From: Pontiellaceae bacterium B1224
GTDB lineage: Bacteria; Verrucomicrobiota; Kiritimatiellia; Kiritimatiellales; Pontiellaceae
Length of the DNA stretch: 64,000 nucleotides
Reading direction: 5' to 3'
NCBI GenBank assembly: GCA_029432815.1
Contig: JAROBA010000004.1
Span: 124,001-188,000 of the forward strand
In this document: piece by piece, positions 1-10,400 of the stretch
Position numbering within the stretch: position 1 is the stretch's first letter
Layout: every line of letters starts with the position of its first letter
Made by a program: the position numbers and the translations under genes
Notes under the pieces: generated by a model
Databases searched by the model: none
Told to the model about the DNA's origin: nothing
The model's input: only the letters and a program-made list of their open reading frames with translations

Positions 1-1
1 T

Positions 2-682
2 ACCGCACAGATGAAGGAAGCGCTGGAAACCGCAAAACAGCGCGGGTGGGCCGGCAACATGACCCAGGAATGGATCAATTCGGCTCTTCATATTTCCAAG
101 GCCATCAAAAATGATGTGGCCCCCCTGCTCCATAGTTACGAGATCGAAGACCTCGCCCTCCGCTATCTGGAAGCACACGGCAAGAATCTATCCGAATCCA
201 CCCTCATGGTGCTCGGCGCAGGGATGATCGGCAAAGGCCTCGTGAACGACAGCCTTCCAAAGATTGGAAAAATCATTTGGTGCTACCACGTCAACAAACC
301 GGAACTTCCGGCGGGTACTGAAGATAAAATTGAACTTTGCACCTTTAACGACATGAAAAACCGCATCACCGATGCCGACATCATCGTCAGTGCCACCGAC
401 GCTCCCGGCCATATTCTGCACATGGCACACGCCCCGTTTTTTAATCAGGAACGGCCCGTCGTTGTGATCGACCTCGGGATGCCGCGCAATATCGATCCCG
501 AACTCGATGACCTTTCGTCCGACGTCACCGTCGTCGATCTCGATGGCTTGAAATACTGGTATCGCCGTGAACTCGCCGATATGGATGAAGTACTGACCCG
601 CAGCCGTGGCATCGCCACCGCCAACAAGGATCTCTATGACAAGATCGCGAACAGTTTTAAAGGCGGGAACGCGACCGAGTAA
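2..682 (+). CDS. hemA: Glutamyl-tRNA reductase, C-terminal part (5' end outside window)
   Basis: GluTR reduces Glu-tRNA to glutamate-1-semialdehyde with NADPH, the first step of C5 tetrapyrrole synthesis. The reading frame is open to the window edge. The first visible residues (TAQMKEAL) match the end of the catalytic domain, where the family has a Q-V-K-x-A motif. A Rossmann domain follows with GAGMIGKG at about residues 69-76 counted from the first visible Met, then the conserved DLGMPRNIDP and a DLDGLKYW helix start. The catalytic Cys and His lie upstream of the window. Only about 40 residues follow DLDGL, whereas the usual C-terminal dimerisation domain has roughly 100, so the protein looks short at its C-terminus. 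It lies 95 nt before the hemC-cobA-hemD fusion in the same direction. Confidence 0.85.
   Translation, partial: TAQMKEALETAKQRGWAGNMTQEWINSALHISKAIKNDVAPLLHSYEIEDLALRYLEAHGKNLSESTLMVLGAGMIGKGLVNDSLPKIGKIIWCYHVNKPELPAGTEDKIELCTFNDMKNRITDADIIVSATDAPGHILHMAHAPFFNQERPVVVIDLGMPRNIDPELDDLSSDVTVVDLDGLKYWYRRELADMDEVLTRSRGIATANKDLYDKIANSFKGGNATE
255..269. repeat. Palindrome TTCCAA-AGA-TTGGAA
   Basis: Perfect copy within hemA, translated as LPKIGK. See the finding on the dispersed palindrome. Confidence 0.9.
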
Positions 683-777
683 AAAAAACAAACACAAAGG
701 CACCGGGAACACAAAGCCCGACACATCCCGCAACTTAGAGTTCTTCATGTCTTCGTGTTTAAAAAAGGTAGCAGCAC
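683..777. other. Intergenic spacer with degenerate repeat-like sequence
   Basis: The spacer carries AACACAAAGGCACC and GAACACAAAG followed by CTTCGTGTTT, an imperfect inverted pair. The same words (AACACGAAG, CTTCGTGTTT) occur in the 109-bp repeat units near 54.3-54.8 kb. It probably belongs to the same dispersed repeat family. No separate promoter is obvious. Confidence 0.4.
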
Positions 778-2901
778 ATGCCAGCAGATCAAACAGTATT
801 TAAAGCAGGCACCCGCCCCAGTTCGCTGGCCCTCACACAGACCCGCGACGCACTCGACCGAATGGAAGGCATGCTCGAAGGCATTGCTTTCGAGATGCTT
901 CCCATCACCTCCGTTGGCGACACCGATCGGACCACCGACCTGCGCGAAAGCCCGGCCGATTTTTTCACCCGCGAGCTCGACGAAGCCCTGCTCAACGGCG
1001 AGGTTGATATGGCCGTGCACAGCGCCAAAGATCTTCCGGTTCCAATGCCGGGAAAGATCGACTGGTTCTGGCTGCCCTGGCAGGAAGAACCCCGCGACTG
1101 TCTGATTCTTTCCAAAGGTCGGAAAGTTAAAGACCTGCCGGATAATCCCGTCATTGGTGTCAGTTCCGAACGGCGCGAGGCCTATTGCCGGAACCGCTTT
1201 CCGTTTGCCATTCAAAAAAATATACGCGGCAATATTGAAGAGCGCATTGCGCAGGTCGACAGTGGCGACTTTGATATCTGCGTCATGGCCGGAGCCGCGC
1301 TGAACCGCCTCAACCTGCGCGACCGGATCACTGAATGGATTCCGCTCGAAGAACTCGAAGTGCCTGAGGCGCAGGGCTATCTCGCCATCACCTTCCGCGA
1401 AGGCGACGAACGCATGATGGCCCTTCGCAGCCTTTTCATGCACGCCGTCACCTTTGCCGGCGCCGGTGTCAGCAATAAAGAGCTCTGCACCATCGCCACC
1501 TTGCGTGCGTTAAAGCAGGCCGATATCTGCCTCTACGATTCCCTCATCGACCATTCTCTGCTCGATGAACTGCCCTTGAATGCAGAGGCCATCGACGTCG
1601 GAAAGCGCTGCGGTGCGCACAGCAAAGAACAGCACGAAACCACCAAACTGATCTGCCAATGTGTGCGGCAGAGCAAACGGGTGGTGCGTCTGAAAGGTGG
1701 CGACCCAGGCATCTTCGGCCGCCTCGCCGAAGAAACAGAAGCGCTTGAAAACCTGGGAATTCCTTTTCGCGTCATTCCCGGCATCAGTGCGCTGCAGGCA
1801 GCCACTACCGGCACCGGAATGCTGCTGACCCGCCGGAATGTTTCGCGTGGATTTGTGGCGCTCACGCCTCGCAAAAGCGGCGGAGCTCTGGCCCGTTGCG
1901 ACGGCGAAATGAAAAACCAGCTCCCGGTCATCTACTACATGTCGATCCGGGCCATGGAACCCATTGCTCAGCAGCTGATTGCCGACGGCCGTTCGCCCGA
2001 CACACCCGCCGCAATCATCTACAATGCCGGCGGCGAAGATGAGCAGATTTTCAAAACCACTCTTGAATGGCTACCCGATCATGCGCAGAAACACTGCATT
2101 AAACAGCCGGGCCTGATTATGGTGGGTGAAAATACCGCTTTCGGCTACCGCACCGACCTCGGAGCGCTGCAGGGTAATAAGATCCTGCTCACCTGTTCTG
2201 AAGCCATTCAGCAAAAGGCCGTAGATCTAGTCCACGACCTGGGCGGGCGCCCGGTTCAGTATCCGCTGATTAAGCTGAAGACCCGCTATGAAGATGCGCA
2301 AAAGCTCGCCCCCATTGGCTCCTACGATTGGGTCGTACTCACCTCCCCCACTTCCGTCCGCTGCTTCATGGAGCTGCTTAAGAATACGCAAACCGATCTG
2401 CGTAACATCCCGCGCCTGATGGTCTGCGGCAAAGGAACCGCCGATGAACTGAAACCACACGGTCTCTACGTCGATGCGCTTCCCGAAAACGGCTATAGCG
2501 CCGAAGGCCTTATGGAAGTGGCCCGCAATGAAATTGAGCCCGACGATCAGATCCTCCGGCTGCGGGCCGACAAAGCAGGCCCCCAGCTCGCCGAAGACTT
2601 GCGCAAACTTGGCGCCGAGGTTGACGACTTCATCATCTATAACAATGAACCAATCGTGCACGACGAGCTGCCGAACTTTGATGCCGTCTTTTTTGCCAGC
2701 GCATCGGGCGTTGAATCCTTTCTAGTGCAATGGGGATTCCAATCATTGGAAAACAAAACGATTGTCGTCATTGGCAGCCCCACCGCGCACGCGTTGGAAA
2801 AACAGGAACTATCGCCCGATGTGATCGCCAAAGAAGCGACCATTCCCGGAGCCATTGATTCGCTCGCATCGTTCTTTGTCAGCGAGAAGTTAAGCAACTA
2901 G
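778..2901 (+). CDS. Fused porphobilinogen deaminase (truncated) / uroporphyrinogen-III methyltransferase / uroporphyrinogen-III synthase
   Basis: Three modules are read in one frame. Residues 1-220 are HemC-like: TRPSSLAL, VHSAKDLP with the catalytic Asp at 85, SERRE, and RGNIEER, which keep the substrate-binding arginines. Residues about 223-460 are a SUMT/CobA methyltransferase: GAGVSNKEL, RLKGGDPGIFGR from about 304, then PGISALQAATTGTG. Residues about 466-707 are HemD-like (KILLTCSE, VVLTSPTSV, FFASASGVESF). HemC domain 3, which holds the Cys carrying the dipyrromethane cofactor (C242 in E. coli), is absent: the protein passes from REGDERMMALRSLF straight into the SUMT start. CobA-HemD fusions are common; a fusion that includes a HemC without domain 3 is odd. 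Product flow would be toward sirohaem or cobalamin. The start ATG has a weak AAAGG-type site upstream. Confidence 0.85.
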   Translation: MPADQTVFKAGTRPSSLALTQTRDALDRMEGMLEGIAFEMLPITSVGDTDRTTDLRESPADFFTRELDEALLNGEVDMAVHSAKDLPVPMPGKIDWFWLPWQEEPRDCLILSKGRKVKDLPDNPVIGVSSERREAYCRNRFPFAIQKNIRGNIEERIAQVDSGDFDICVMAGAALNRLNLRDRITEWIPLEELEVPEAQGYLAITFREGDERMMALRSLFMHAVTFAGAGVSNKELCTIATLRALKQADICLYDSLIDHSLLDELPLNAEAIDVGKRCGAHSKEQHETTKLICQCVRQSKRVVRLKGGDPGIFGRLAEETEALENLGIPFRVIPGISALQAATTGTGMLLTRRNVSRGFVALTPRKSGGALARCDGEMKNQLPVIYYMSIRAMEPIAQQLIADGRSPDTPAAIIYNAGGEDEQIFKTTLEWLPDHAQKHCIKQPGLIMVGENTAFGYRTDLGALQGNKILLTCSEAIQQKAVDLVHDLGGRPVQYPLIKLKTRYEDAQKLAPIGSYDWVVLTSPTSVRCFMELLKNTQTDLRNIPRLMVCGKGTADELKPHGLYVDALPENGYSAEGLMEVARNEIEPDDQILRLRADKAGPQLAEDLRKLGAEVDDFIIYNNEPIVHDELPNFDAVFFASASGVESFLVQWGFQSLENKTIVVIGSPTAHALEKQELSPDVIAKEATIPGAIDSLASFFVSEKLSN
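2737..2751. repeat. Palindrome TTCCAA-TCA-TTGGAA
   Basis: Perfect copy within the HemD part of the fusion gene, translated as FQSLE. Confidence 0.9.
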
Positions 2902-2955
2902 CTTTTTTGTTTTTTGCACCTTTACTAACCACGGGTGCCGATGTAGGAGACTTGT

Positions 2956-4212
2956 ATGTATTTCCATCGGGTAACTCTAATTACAGGTCTCGCAGGATGG
3001 ATCGCGCTCTCTTCGTATGCCGTCACGCTTTCAAACATCGTTGATGGCGTTTCCGAGGGGAGCTATTCCAACTTTCACGTCAATCTATTTGTATCTGATG
3101 GCGACAGCCGCGGCTTCAGTACGAATGACAACCCGCGCGTACCACTCCCTCAGCACGATCTGGCACGAGACTATATTCACTCCAATTTCCAAGCCATGGG
3201 CTATGACACATGGCTTGACCCCTTCGACTTTACCTATACGGCGGATGTCGTCGATTATAACTATACTAACTGCAATAACATCGTTGCCGTGAAATGGGGA
3301 GTTGGCGGAACAAATGTCTATATTCTGGGCGCGCATTACGACTCGGTTGATCTGGGAAACCTCCATACGACAGCTCACAGCCTGACCAATTCCGGCCCGG
3401 GAGCTGACGACAACGCCAGCGGAACTGCGGCCCTTTTAGAGGCTGCTAAAGCAATTAAAGATTATATATTCAAGGACACGATCGTCATTGTCGCCTTTGA
3501 TGCTGAGGAGAAGGGATATCAGGGGTCGATCCATTTCAAGGATACTTATCTCACAACCTCAGCACCGGGAACAAATGCTCCCCCCTTTTTAATATCCTCC
3601 ATCAGGGCTATGGTTAATCTCGACACCATTGCTTATAAAGATACAAACACATCAGATTACGTCGTAATTGGCAGTGCTGGCTCCCCTAATTCGATATCTT
3701 TTGCCTTGGCAGACGCAGTATCAGCATACACTACTCTGGAACCCTATATGGCAGGCGGTTATAATTTGAGTGACCATAAAATCTTCCAGGCCGCCGGCAT
3801 TGATTCCGTCCAGTTAATCGAATACGACTTTGACAATTATTCAAACTTTCCAGATCCAGGAAAAAATTTATATTACCACACCGACGGGGATTCAATCGAT
3901 TCCCCCAACTACATCCATTACGATTATGCTACCGAGATTACGAAGGCAGTCGTTGGAGCCTGCTGCAATTATGCCACGCCCATTCCTCCCGCCACGCTTT
4001 CGCAAACCGTGATCGCAAGCAACACGGTTTCCGTGAGCTGGATGAGTGCTCCGTATATTGAATACGACCTTCTTGGGACAAGCGATCTCGTCAGTTCCAA
4101 CGGTTGGGAATTCATACAGCATGTCCCTTCAACGAATACGACGATGTTGCTTTCCGTTGAGTTGAGTCTGGAAGAAACCACGCAGCGCCTGTTCAGAGTT
4201 GAAAGTAAATAG
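2956..4212 (+). CDS. Secreted M28-family zinc aminopeptidase, first of a tandem pair
   Basis: This is a metallopeptidase of the M28 (aminopeptidase Y/S) family, likely exported by the hydrophobic N-terminus (about residues 5-22, ending near SSYA). Zinc-site motifs are in the expected order: HYDS at about 127, PGADDNASG at about 149-157, FDAEEKG, MVNLDTIAY and LSDHKIF. About 70 residues at the C-terminus follow the peptidase domain; they resemble a small beta domain (SVSWMSAPYIEYDLLGTSDLVSSNGW) seen as an appendage of secreted proteins. GGAG at about 2945 supports the start. The next gene, 12 nt downstream, encodes a related peptidase, so this looks like a local duplication. Codon use is AT-richer than the neighbours. 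Confidence 0.85.
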   Translation: MYFHRVTLITGLAGWIALSSYAVTLSNIVDGVSEGSYSNFHVNLFVSDGDSRGFSTNDNPRVPLPQHDLARDYIHSNFQAMGYDTWLDPFDFTYTADVVDYNYTNCNNIVAVKWGVGGTNVYILGAHYDSVDLGNLHTTAHSLTNSGPGADDNASGTAALLEAAKAIKDYIFKDTIVIVAFDAEEKGYQGSIHFKDTYLTTSAPGTNAPPFLISSIRAMVNLDTIAYKDTNTSDYVVIGSAGSPNSISFALADAVSAYTTLEPYMAGGYNLSDHKIFQAAGIDSVQLIEYDFDNYSNFPDPGKNLYYHTDGDSIDSPNYIHYDYATEITKAVVGACCNYATPIPPATLSQTVIASNTVSVSWMSAPYIEYDLLGTSDLVSSNGWEFIQHVPSTNTTMLLSVELSLEETTQRLFRVESK

Positions 4213-4224
4213 CCAAAAGGCAGT

Positions 4225-5280
4225 ATGCGGAATCTTGCTTATATTTTCCTGATTATCATCCCCCTGCTCGCTTCCTGCAGAAACCCGCAGTTAATACGTT
4301 CTGAAGTCCCTTCGAAAGTTTCCTCCCGAAGTTATGAACAGTTTCATCAAAGTCTATTTGTATCCGACGGCAACAGTCGCGGTTTCACACACAGCGGGGA
4401 GTTGCGTCGCCCCGCCTATCAGCACGATCCGGCCAGGGAAATCATTGCCGCAAACTTTCGGGACATGGGTTACATCACATGGCTGGATGCTTTCAGTTTT
4501 GAGAAGTTCGGTGCTGTTTACACCAACTGCGCCAATGTGGTGGCCGTCAAACGGGGAACCACCGGGAAACGTATCCATATCATCGGCGCGCATTATGACA
4601 CCGTCGATTCGGCACACGCCCAGGTGACCCGCTGCCCCGGCGCCGATGATAACGGGAGCGGCGTGGCAGGCCTGCTCGAAACGGCGCGGATTATTCAGAA
4701 TGAACAGTTCCGGGATACCATCATATTTATTGCCTTTGATGCGGAGGAAAAGGGGTCGTATGCAAATGATGGCCCCGGGTCTCCCGGCGCTCTGCATTTC
4801 ATTAACACGCACACCACCACAGAACCTTCTAAGGTCAGTACAAACACATTTCTCCGCTCCGGGATCATAGGTATGGTCAGTATCGATATGATTGGCTATG
4901 ACGATGCCGCATCGCCACCCTTTGTTGTGATCGGGAGAAAAAGTTTTCGGGGCTCTTCCGTTGGAAACGATTTAGAACGTTCCATAGAGATGTATTCAGA
5001 CCTTATTCCCTTCCAGGCCTACGCATACAATCAAAGCGATCATATGCCCTTTCATCATGCAGGAATCGACGCAGTGCAGCTGATGGAATACGATTTCAAG
5101 GATTACTGGAACCGAAACAACAGTTTAATGACTGAAAATCCGCACTATCATACCGATGCCGATTCCATTGATTCTCCAGACTACATTTCATATGACTACG
5201 CAGCGGAGATCACAAAATGTGTTGTGGGCTACCTGTGCAATCAGGCCGGCTTGATCCCATTCCAGGGGCAGGAACCGTAA
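4225..5280 (+). CDS. M28-family zinc aminopeptidase, lipoprotein, second of a tandem pair
   Basis: The N-terminus MRNLAYIFLIIIPLLASC is a lipoprotein signal with a lipobox (LLASC), so this copy is expected to be membrane-anchored while its upstream paralogue appears soluble. M28 motifs: HYDTVDS, PGADDNGSGVAGLLE, FDAEEKGS, MVSIDMIGYD and NQSDHMPFHHAGID. The shared start of the mature region (FHQSLFVSDGNSRGF versus FHVNLFVSDGDSRGF) shows that the two genes are duplicates. This copy ends soon after the peptidase domain and lacks the C-terminal extension of the first. An insertion after the DAEEKG motif (about YANDGPGSPGALHF) distinguishes it. Substrate is unknown; exported peptide turnover is the likely role. 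Confidence 0.85.
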   Translation: MRNLAYIFLIIIPLLASCRNPQLIRSEVPSKVSSRSYEQFHQSLFVSDGNSRGFTHSGELRRPAYQHDPAREIIAANFRDMGYITWLDAFSFEKFGAVYTNCANVVAVKRGTTGKRIHIIGAHYDTVDSAHAQVTRCPGADDNGSGVAGLLETARIIQNEQFRDTIIFIAFDAEEKGSYANDGPGSPGALHFINTHTTTEPSKVSTNTFLRSGIIGMVSIDMIGYDDAASPPFVVIGRKSFRGSSVGNDLERSIEMYSDLIPFQAYAYNQSDHMPFHHAGIDAVQLMEYDFKDYWNRNNSLMTENPHYHTDADSIDSPDYISYDYAAEITKCVVGYLCNQAGLIPFQGQEP

Positions 5281-5333
5281 ACCCGCTTCAGAATGTCATT
5301 TGCCCAGTGCATCTGTCTCTGTAAAGTGCGCCC

Positions 5334-7346
5334 ATGATTTCTCTCGATCCAGTACCAACCCCGCAGGCTGCGGAACTGACCGACCGCTTTTTTGAGCCGG
5401 GCGGTCTGCTGGAGCAGCATTGCCTGGCCGCGAAGATCGACTTCGAATTGCGCCCCCAGCAGCAGAAGATGGCCCGGGCCGTGGCGGATGCCGGCGGATT
5501 CAGCCGCCATCTCGCCGTCGAAGCAGGCACCGGCGTCGGGAAAAGTTTTGCCTATCTGGTTCCGCAGATCCTGACCGCGCTTGAACATGACACCCGCTGC
5601 GTGATCGCCACCTACACGATCACCCTGCAGGAACAGCTGATGCACAAGGATATTCCCTTTGTGCGCGAAGCACTGGGTCGCGATTTTAAAGCGGTGATGG
5701 TGAAAGGCCGCTCCAACTATCTCTGCCTGCTCCGGCTTCAACGCGCACGCCGGGCCAGCGGCGATCTGTTCGATGCCACGCGATCGCAGCAACTTGACGA
5801 TATCTACGCGCTCGCACAGGCCCGCAATCTCGGCGACGGCAGTTATCAGGAATTGGAAGAACAGCCAGACCATGAAGTCTGGGGAACGATCTGTGCCGAG
5901 CATGGTAACTGCACCGGCAAGCGATGCCCGTTTTATAAAGAGTGCTACTACATCAACGCCCGTCAGCAAATGATGGATGCCCAGGTGCTGGTGGTGAACC
6001 ATTCCCTCTTCTTTTCCGAGCTCGCCCTGCGCGCCGAAGGCGCGGCCATGCTTCCGCCCTACGGCTATGTGGTGTTCGACGAAGCCCACCAAATGGAACA
6101 GGTGGCCTCATCTCATCTGGGGCTCCGCCTCTCGCTCTACCAGATCGAATACTGGCTGCGCCGGCTGCACAGCGAAAAGCGGCGCGGCATTCTCTCGGTC
6201 CTCAAAGACGGTAAAGGCACCTTCATGGCCGATCAGGTCCGCGAGGCCGCCGACACCTTTTTTGAAGCCGTAAAAAACCATTTCAAACTCGGCCCGCAAA
6301 AAACACAGCAGCGCGTCTTTGATCCCCCGCCGATTGAAACCGACCTGCCACTTAAAATGACCAACCTCTGCGGGCATCTCAAAGGTGTCACACAAACCAC
6401 CGACAACGAGGATATTCAGGCGGAGATTAAATCGCTGCGCAACCGCGGCCTCGAACTGCGCGACGCCATTGAATCGTTTCTCAGGCAATCGCTCAAAGGC
6501 CACGTCTATTGGGTGGAGGTTCAGGGACGCCGCCGCCTGCCGGTTCTGTTCTCCGCACCGGTGGATGTCGGGCCGATTCTGCGGGAAGTTCTATTCGAAG
6601 AGATCCCCTGCGTCGTGATGACCAGCGCGACGCTCGCCGTTGGGAATAACCTCGAATATTTCCGCCACCGCGTCGGGGCCAACGACTGCCACGAGCTGCA
6701 GGTCGGCTCGCCCTTCGACTATTCCAAACAGATGCAGGTCCAGATCCCGATCAACATGCCGCCGCCGGCCGCCAGCAACTTCGAAGACATGGCCACCAAG
6801 GCCATCAAACATTTTGTAGACGAAAGCCGGGGCCGCGCGTTTGTGCTCTTCACCAACAGCCGATTCATGCGAAAAGTCGCCGACGAACTCCGCTTCGACT
6901 TCGAGCTCGACGGCTATGAATTTCTCGTGCAGGGCACCGGCATTCCGCCGAAACGCATGCTCGAAAAATTTCGCGATCACGATGCCGCCGTCCTCTTCGG
7001 CCTCGACCGCTTCTGGATGGGAGTCGATGTGCAGGGCGAGGCCTTGAGCAACGTCATCATCACCCGCCTGCCCTTTGCCGTACCCGACCATCCGCTCATT
7101 GAAGCGCGATTCGAAGCCATTGAAGCACGCGGCGGAAATCCATTCAAAGAATACTCCCTGCCCGAAGCCGTACTGAAATTCCGCCAGGGCGTCGGCCGCC
7201 TGATCCGCAGCGGCAGCGACTACGGCACCGTCACCATCCTCGACAGCCGGATTTACAACCAGTGGTACGGCCGCCTCTTCCTCGAATCCATCGAAGACTG
7301 CCCCGTTGAACAGGTCGAAGTTCCCGATCTTGGATCCAGCACATAG
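5334..7346 (+). CDS. DinG/XPD-family ATP-dependent DNA helicase
   Basis: A superfamily 2 helicase of the DinG/XPD type, 670 aa. Walker A is EAGTGVGKS (residues 63-71), the DEAH box starts at about 249, and motif VI is [16 protein letters not shown] near the C-terminus. Cysteines at about 131, 187, 193, 198 and 204 sit between motifs I and II where XPD-type enzymes carry a 4Fe-4S cluster; one of the five is extra. Family members unwind 5'-tailed DNA, R-loops and D-loops during repair. No nuclease domain is visible at the N-terminus, in contrast to some Gram-positive DinG proteins. It is transcribed alone, 53 nt after the second peptidase gene, and faces a convergent gene. Confidence 0.88.
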   Translation: MISLDPVPTPQAAELTDRFFEPGGLLEQHCLAAKIDFELRPQQQKMARAVADAGGFSRHLAVEAGTGVGKSFAYLVPQILTALEHDTRCVIATYTITLQEQLMHKDIPFVREALGRDFKAVMVKGRSNYLCLLRLQRARRASGDLFDATRSQQLDDIYALAQARNLGDGSYQELEEQPDHEVWGTICAEHGNCTGKRCPFYKECYYINARQQMMDAQVLVVNHSLFFSELALRAEGAAMLPPYGYVVFDEAHQMEQVASSHLGLRLSLYQIEYWLRRLHSEKRRGILSVLKDGKGTFMADQVREAADTFFEAVKNHFKLGPQKTQQRVFDPPPIETDLPLKMTNLCGHLKGVTQTTDNEDIQAEIKSLRNRGLELRDAIESFLRQSLKGHVYWVEVQGRRRLPVLFSAPVDVGPILREVLFEEIPCVVMTSATLAVGNNLEYFRHRVGANDCHELQVGSPFDYSKQMQVQIPINMPPPAASNFEDMATKAIKHFVDESRGRAFVLFTNSRFMRKVADELRFDFELDGYEFLVQGTGIPPKRMLEKFRDHDAAVLFGLDRFWMGVDVQGEALSNVIITRLPFAVPDHPLIEARFEAIEARGGNPFKEYSLPEAVLKFRQGVGRLIRSGSDYGTVTILDSRIYNQWYGRLFLESIEDCPVEQVEVPDLGSST

Positions 7347-7466
7347 TGCAGCCCACCCCGGTACAGCCTGCAGTACATACCGGGCTCCGTGCGAATGCCA
7401 TTTCCAATCATTGGAAAATCGGAGATCCATCGGTACCAGTAGAGTCTGGGCCCAGGGCAGCTACAA
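7347..7466. terminator. Convergent intergenic region with two inverted repeats
   Basis: Between the ends of the helicase gene and the giant membrane-protein gene lie CCCGGTA (7357-7363) and TACCGGG (7378-7384), a 7-bp stem with a 14-nt loop. A perfect TTTCCAA-TCA-TTGGAAA palindrome follows at 7401-7417. Neither is followed by a clear T-run, so a role as a bidirectional terminator is only inferred from the convergent placement. Confidence 0.35.
7402..7416. repeat. Palindrome TTCCAA-TCA-TTGGAA
   Basis: Perfect intergenic copy between two convergent genes, extended by one T and one A to 17 bp. Confidence 0.9.
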
Positions 7467-10400
7467 TTAAAACGAGGTCATTATATTCTGGAGGATGGCG
7501 ATTGCGCCAACCCCGCCGAACGGCGTAAGCACAGCCAGCAGAATTGGATTACTGCTAAGCGGAGAAAATGCACCCTGATTACACTCTCTGACCTCCCGCA
7601 GATAAAATTCAATGTCTGATCTATCTGACCTTGAATTCAATAGCTCATAGTTCAGTTCATTAATTGAAATTTTTTGAGCCTGCCGGGCTTTATAGCGCAG
7701 ATAAACCGCCGCAAAAAGCGAACCGAAAACGGTCAGACTCACAACAACGATCAATGGAACCGGCCAATCCCACAAATCTATCTTTTCATAGCGGGCCAGT
7801 ATCAAAAGCAGCAGCGCAACGAATGGATAGATCACCTGACGACCCGTTGTTTCTGTTACCCGGCCGATTAAACGAACTGTCTTGATATGCTGTAAGGGCA
7901 AATCCAATACACTTCCATTTTTTTCAACCCATGGGCAGGGCTGAAAGCGTCCTTTTGTATAGGTATACAGATTGGCAACAAAGCGCGCACACCGGAGCTG
8001 GCTGTAAATAGTAATCACACAAAGCATCGTCATAGCGATGAGCGACAATTGTAATGTAATCAGATGCGCTCCGAGAGCGCATTCACCGCGATAGGGTGTA
8101 AATGGCGCATCCATTCTCACAATGAAAGAGGAACACCGTCCATAAATCATTGTGATCACGAACAGAGAAAAATAGGCCCAGCCGATATTCCTCCGGGAAC
8201 TGTAAGCCGCCCACAGCTCACCTATCGTGGAATATCCTTTGCCCTTGAGGTAGGGCCAGAAAAGCATCGTCCCGAATTTCAACTTATCCGAATCATCATG
8301 TGCGGGTGCGATGTCAAATTCGGCGGGTACCCGCATCTGATCCGCGCGAATAGAAAAATACATGCGCAGGATAAAATAGAGCGATACAATGAATGCCAGC
8401 AGACGAAGAATCAACGAGGGCCAAATGGAGATTCCGCTGGTGAGGGCGAGTGGTTCTCCAAGGTTGGGGGATTCTGCATTCTTCATGATGATTCCTCCCA
8501 GCCAACCACTGGCGATAAAACTGACCAGTAGAAAGATGAGCCAAACTACGGTATTGCGCTTCCCTCCCGGATTTTCCATTGCGGCACATAAATATCCCCT
8601 CAAGGCGAGTAGCAGAGCAGGTATGATCAACACGATAAAAAGGGTCCATAAAATCCGATTCTTATGATTTACCCAGCGGTTTTCAGGATTGGGGTGCAGT
8701 TTGAGAAATGCAGGGCCATCCGTCTGTTCATCCGGAGGCAGTTTCGAAAGGTCATAGGGACCATTTCGACCGATTTCAAATATACGGGGATTATACGCAT
8801 CGATATTAAAAACCCACTCTTTTCCCATCAGCACCGAAATCAGGGTTGCATAGGTTGACGTCTGATAGGCATTCCGGAAGGGGGGCGTACCCTTTTGCAA
8901 ATCCTCGTGCAGCTCGAGGCCGTAGCTGGAGCCAACAACGAGGCCGCGCGTCCATTTCAATTCGGACGGATGTGAAAAGCGCGCATCCAGATCGGTCGTA
9001 AAAAAGACGGCATCTGGCAGCTGCGGCCGCAGTGCCCGCAGGATCAGGAGCTTGTCATAAGGATCGCTTCCGAAGATGCCGATCGCCTTAATCTTCTTAC
9101 CGCTATCTTTCATCACCTTAATACGACCAGTCAATCGCCTCAGATAATCATACTGACTGGGCCCATCGGGATATCGGAGATTCAGCGACTGGTGCACATT
9201 ATTAAACGCATCCGTTTCTTTTTTTTCCCCGACCGGGACGGGAAGGTGTTTATTGCCGGGAGTCAGACCATCAATCCCCCTCAGATAATTAAACACATGT
9301 ATGTTTTCCGGCCATATTCCCCTATTGTCCTCTTCTCCCCAAAGCTGACTGTATTCCAGTGCGAAACTCAGCGAAAGAGCCCGCGTAAAAAGCGAATCCC
9401 ATTCCCCGACTAATACCACATCTGCGGGTTCGGGCACTTCGTCAGGATATATCGATTTACGAACCCTCGTTACAGGAGGAGGAAGCGCACCTCGCTGGAC
9501 CAGCTCCTCCAACAGAGCCTGCACCACCACATTATCCCGATGAATCGTTCGGTTAAAATGGACGCCATGAAAGAGAAGCAGTTCTTCCCGCAACCCCACT
9601 ACTCCTCGATCATTTTCTGTTTTCCAGGCTCTGGAAAGTTCTGCAAATGAACCTCCGAGTGAATTCGTTTTCGCCGCAACGGACAGGATTGCATAGTCAG
9701 CGGTTGCCCAGGGGGAGAAAACACTGAAATCCGGTTCCCCACTACCCGTTAACAAAATATCAGTCATGGGCGGCAGTCGATTAAGTTCGTTTTGCTCTCT
9801 GTGCCGAATGCTACACGCGAGTTCTTCTAACGCTTTTTGCTCCGTCTCTAAACTAGTGATCTGGCTATCTGTTTCCGCTTTCTTGACGCCATTTATAATG
9901 GAAGCTGTCAGCTCCTGGTTGACCTGCGATACTCCCAAGGCCTTGCTGTTATCACGAAATGCCACGTCAGCCTGTGCCAACTGCTTTAATTTTCTTTTCT
10001 CAAAGCAACTGTATTTCTTCACAATGTTGGTTTCAACAGCACTGATCAGTGTCTGGTAGGCTGCCTCTGAAGTTTTAATTTCATTTTGCACGGCCATGCT
10101 GAGTTGATTAAGGCGGGTTTGCTGGCGTGCATGACCGGCTCCCTGCAGGTATTCCTCCCTCGTCGCCAAGGCTGTTTCCACCTCATTCGAGACGATTCCT
10201 TCCACCAGCTTACACCATTGCAAATTGACCATTAACTCAACTTTTTTCTGGTCTTCCGACGTCCATAAAACCTGGCTGCTTTCCCCTTCATCCCGATGCT
10301 TCATATCGTTACGGCTTAAGGCCTCAAGTTGCATGGAAATGTTTTGCTGTTGAACTTGGCATCCCTCATCCAGACCCCGTAAATTCGTCAGCAGATGCTC

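Noticed and set aside
188-1443. Long open frames on the minus strand opposite hemA and the hemC fusion (188-748, 745-1443)
   Set aside because: They lie wholly antisense to genes with clear family motifs and have no ribosome-binding sites; they are shadows of GC-biased codon use.
1400-1480. Frameshift as the cause of the missing HemC domain 3
   Set aside because: The frame continues without interruption into a complete SUMT domain and no leftover domain 3 sequence is visible in other frames.
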